From NCBI RefSeq assembly GCF_001422485.1, contig NZ_LMNF01000001.1, forward strand, positions 751,900 through 815,899: DNA of 64,000 nucleotides. Direction: 5' to 3'. Source of the DNA: Agreia sp. Leaf283 (GTDB lineage Bacteria; Actinomycetota; Actinomycetes; Actinomycetales; Microbacteriaceae). Both the position numbers and the translations under genes were made by a program. The notes beneath the pieces were generated by a model. It had not been told where the DNA came from and made no database searches. It saw nothing but the letters and a program-made list of their open reading frames with translations. Shown here one piece after another: positions 62,076-64,000 of the stretch (the first letter of the stretch is position 1; each line of letters opens with the position of its first letter).

Positions 62076-64000
62076 CTACAGCAGTCCGTCGCTCAGGGTG
62101 CTCGGGTTGCCGAACCGGTGGTTCGTGATCGAGACGGCCTGCTCGCGCAGGAACGGCAGCAGCTCGATGCGGCCGGCGCGAGTGACCTCGCCGGCGTACA
62201 CCGCGACATCCGGTTCGTCACCCAGGGCCGCGGCCAGAGCGGCAGCCGAGCCGCCGATCAGCCGGATGCGCGGGGTCGAGACCCCTTCCGCAGCCACACG
62301 GGCGAGCCACGCCTCGTCGTTCTCGATGACCACGCGAACGGCCCACTCCTTGAGCAGCGCTCGCATCGGCCGGGGAAGCTTGTGCGCCGACGACAGGGTG
62401 ACCTTCGACCGGGCCAGCGTCGCCGCCGACAGCACGCGCAGCAGCTCGTGCCGTTCACCGTCGTCGGAGAGCCGCACCGTGACCGGAACGGGCCGGTAGC
62501 GCAGCACGTTGCGCTCGACGCCGAGGCCTGAGCGGTCGACGGGCGCGAACGACTGCGACCAGGCGACCGCGTCGCTCTTCGCCCCGCGCCGGGCGAGGTC
62601 GAAGCTGGTCCAGTCGAGGCCGGCCTGCGCCGAGTCGAGCAGAGCGCCGACGCGACCGTCGAGCCCCGCGTTGCTGAGGCCCTCGCTGGGCTCACCCGGC
62701 TCGGTGACCCACGATCCGAGGTGCACGAGGTAGTTCGGGCCGCCGGCCTTGGCGCCCGCGCCCACGGCGGAGCGCTTCCACCCTCCGAACGGCTGGCGCT
62801 GCACGATGGCACCGGTGATTCCGCGGTTCACATAGAGGTTGCCCGCCTCGACCGTGGCCAGCCACTGCTCGACCTCGGCCGGGTCGAGGGAGTGCAGCCC
62901 GGCGGTCAGTCCGTAGTCGGTGCCGTTCTGGTACTCGACGGCCTGTTCGAGCGTCGACGCGTGCATGATGCCCAGAACGGGGCCGAAGTACTCGGTGGTG
63001 TGGAACGTCGAGGCCGGCAGCACGCCCTCGCGCACCCCCGGGGTCCAGAGTCGCCCGTCGGAGCTGCGCCGCACCGGCTCGGCGAGCCACTTCTCGCCCG
63101 GTCCGAGCGTGGTGAGCCCCTCGAGCAGCTTGCCCTCGGCGGGCTCGATGAGCGGGCCCATCTCGGTGAGCGGGTCGGATGCGTAGCCGACCCGCAGCGA
63201 CGACACCGCATCCACGAGCTGCCGGTGAAAACGTTCGGAACGCGCCACCGACCCCACGAGGATCACGAGAGACGCGGCCGAGCACTTCTGGCCGGCGTGG
63301 CCGAAGGCGCTCTTCACGATGTCGGCCACGGCGAGGTCGAGGTCGGCGGCGGGCGTCACGACGATGGCGTTCTTACCGCTCGTCTCGGCGAGAAGAGGCA
63401 GCTCCGGCCGCCACGAGCGGAACAGCTTCGCGGTCTCGTAGGCGCCGGTGAGGATCACGCGGTCGACGAGCTCGTGGGAGATGAGCCTCTGGCCGAGGTC
63501 GCCCTCCTCGATGTCGACGAGCGCGAGCAGCTCGCGTGGGATGCCCGACTCCCACAGGGCCTCGACCAGCACGGCGGCCGATCGGCGTGCCTGCGGTGCC
63601 GGCTTGATGACGACTCCGCTGCCGGCGGCGAGGGCGGCCAGAACACCGCCCGCGGGGATGGCCACGGGGAAGTTCCACGGAGGCGTCACGACGGTGAGCG
63701 CAGACGGCACGAACACGGCCCCGTCGACCCGGTCGAGCTCCTCAGCGCGCTCGGCGTAGTAGTTCGCGAAGTCGACCGCCTCGCTCACCTCGGGGTCGCC
63801 CTCCGCGATGGTCTTGCCGGTCTCCGAGGCCATGACCTCGATCAGCCGGTCGCGGTTGGCCTCGAGCGCCAGCGCGGCCCGGCGCAGCACGGCCGCGCGC
63901 TCGGCGCCGGTCTGCGCGCCCCAACGGGCCCCCGCCTCGCGCACCGAGTGGATGATGCCATCCAGAACCGCGGGATCGGTCACCACGGCCGCGTCGATGG
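62076..64000 (-). CDS. putA: Proline/pyrroline-5-carboxylate dehydrogenase (PutA), C-terminal part, 5' end outside window
   Basis: The frame is open to the right edge, so about 640 C-terminal residues are present. They hold the aldehyde dehydrogenase half of PutA: NADase motif VVTPPWNFPVAIP, LTGAYETAKLFRSW, LLAETSGKNAIVVTPAADLD, and the catalytic Cys in FGHAGQKCSAAS, then EYFGPVLGIMHA and the C-terminal actinobacterial extension (to STLSDGLL). It oxidises glutamate 5-semialdehyde (from proline or from RocD) to glutamate with NAD. The proline dehydrogenase half should lie beyond the window. A 109-bp gap separates its stop from the next gene on the same strand. Confidence 0.92.
   Translation of the reverse strand, partial: IDAAVVTDPAVLDGIIHSVREAGARWGAQTGAERAAVLRRAALALEANRDRLIEVMASETGKTIAEGDPEVSEAVDFANYYAERAEELDRVDGAVFVPSALTVVTPPWNFPVAIPAGGVLAALAAGSGVVIKPAPQARRSAAVLVEALWESGIPRELLALVDIEEGDLGQRLISHELVDRVILTGAYETAKLFRSWRPELPLLAETSGKNAIVVTPAADLDLAVADIVKSAFGHAGQKCSAASLVILVGSVARSERFHRQLVDAVSSLRVGYASDPLTEMGPLIEPAEGKLLEGLTTLGPGEKWLAEPVRRSSDGRLWTPGVREGVLPASTFHTTEYFGPVLGIMHASTLEQAVEYQNGTDYGLTAGLHSLDPAEVEQWLATVEAGNLYVNRGITGAIVQRQPFGGWKRSAVGAGAKAGGPNYLVHLGSWVTEPGEPSEGLSNAGLDGRVGALLDSAQAGLDWTSFDLARRGAKSDAVAWSQSFAPVDRSGLGVERNVLRYRPVPVTVRLSDDGERHELLRVLSAATLARSKVTLSSAHKLPRPMRALLKEWAVRVVIENDEAWLARVAAEGVSTPRIRLIGGSAAALAAALGDEPDVAVYAGEVTRAGRIELLPFLREQAVSITNHRFGNPSTLSDGLL

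Noticed and set aside
1-64000. tRNA, rRNA or other structured RNA genes
   Set aside because: No cloverleaf with a CCA-type end, rRNA-like segment or known riboswitch core was recognised; an automated scan could still find one.

Overview
The window is high-GC DNA with dense genes, frequent ATGA/GTGA stop-start overlaps, GTG and TTG starts, and many short palindromic repeats between genes. Gene content (SMR pairs, MmpL pump, DUF4342, AIM24, DUF559 proteins, TetR/GntR control of sugar clusters, opp-type ABC systems next to glycosidases) fits an actinobacterium, most likely Microbacteriaceae. No rRNA, tRNA, insertion sequence, prophage or CRISPR array was recognised, so this reads as ordinary chromosome with two large accessory catabolic islands.

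Layout. 1-9.9 kb: the 3' end of an FMN-dependent alpha-hydroxy-acid dehydrogenase with a basic tail, a paired SMR efflux system, a polyphosphate kinase 2, a 52-residue membrane peptide, a divergent TetR/SDR pair with a visible operator, a NarL-type two-component system, a DUF4342 protein, an MmpL pump and a pentapeptide-repeat protein. 10-26.9 kb: catabolic island A. It holds a LivHMKGF-type importer with a KduD-like SDR, a Gfo/Idh/MocA oxidoreductase, two TIM-barrel isomerases, a Tm-1-like (UPF0261) protein, a creatininase-fold hydrolase, an alkyl-DHAP-synthase-like flavin oxidase, an aldo/keto reductase and a GntR/FCD regulator. The same operator words sit at the three control regions (15.7, 20.96 and 25.74 kb), which argues for one regulon degrading an unidentified polyol, sugar acid or cyclitol. 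An AIM24 protein and a DUF559 protein are embedded in it.

27-46.2 kb: glycan island B. A GH78 rhamnosidase faces an eight-gene operon (peptide/oligosaccharide-type ABC importer with its second permease fused to its first ATPase, then GH42, GH3, GH3, GH43). A TetR gene, an aldo/keto reductase and a nucleoside-hydrolase-fold protein follow. A 26-bp operator (AAAACC, 12 bp, GGTTTT, with a conserved spacer) lies upstream of the rhamnosidase, between the operon and tetR, and upstream of the nucleoside hydrolase gene, which ties them together. The likely substrate is a plant oligosaccharide carrying rhamnose, galactose and arabinose or xylose.

46.3-64 kb: an AAA ATPase, a thioredoxin-fold protein without its CXXC motif, arginine/ornithine catabolism (ddaH-rocD with a divergent Lrp regulator), a small alarmone synthetase with a short GntR regulator, a 1658-residue DUF4011/helicase/nuclease/DUF3320 protein of the Hhe anti-phage type, an APC permease, a three-domain kinase/M23-like/aminotransferase protein, and the C-terminal part of a proline/P5C dehydrogenase (PutA) running off the right edge.

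Repeats stand out: a 59-bp palindrome present twice at gene ends, the CCCTGAGCCTGTCGAAGG family (including copies inside two coding regions), the GGTCGAGTAGC/TATCGAGACC family and other inverted repeats. All functional calls rest on reading motifs by eye; no database search was run.
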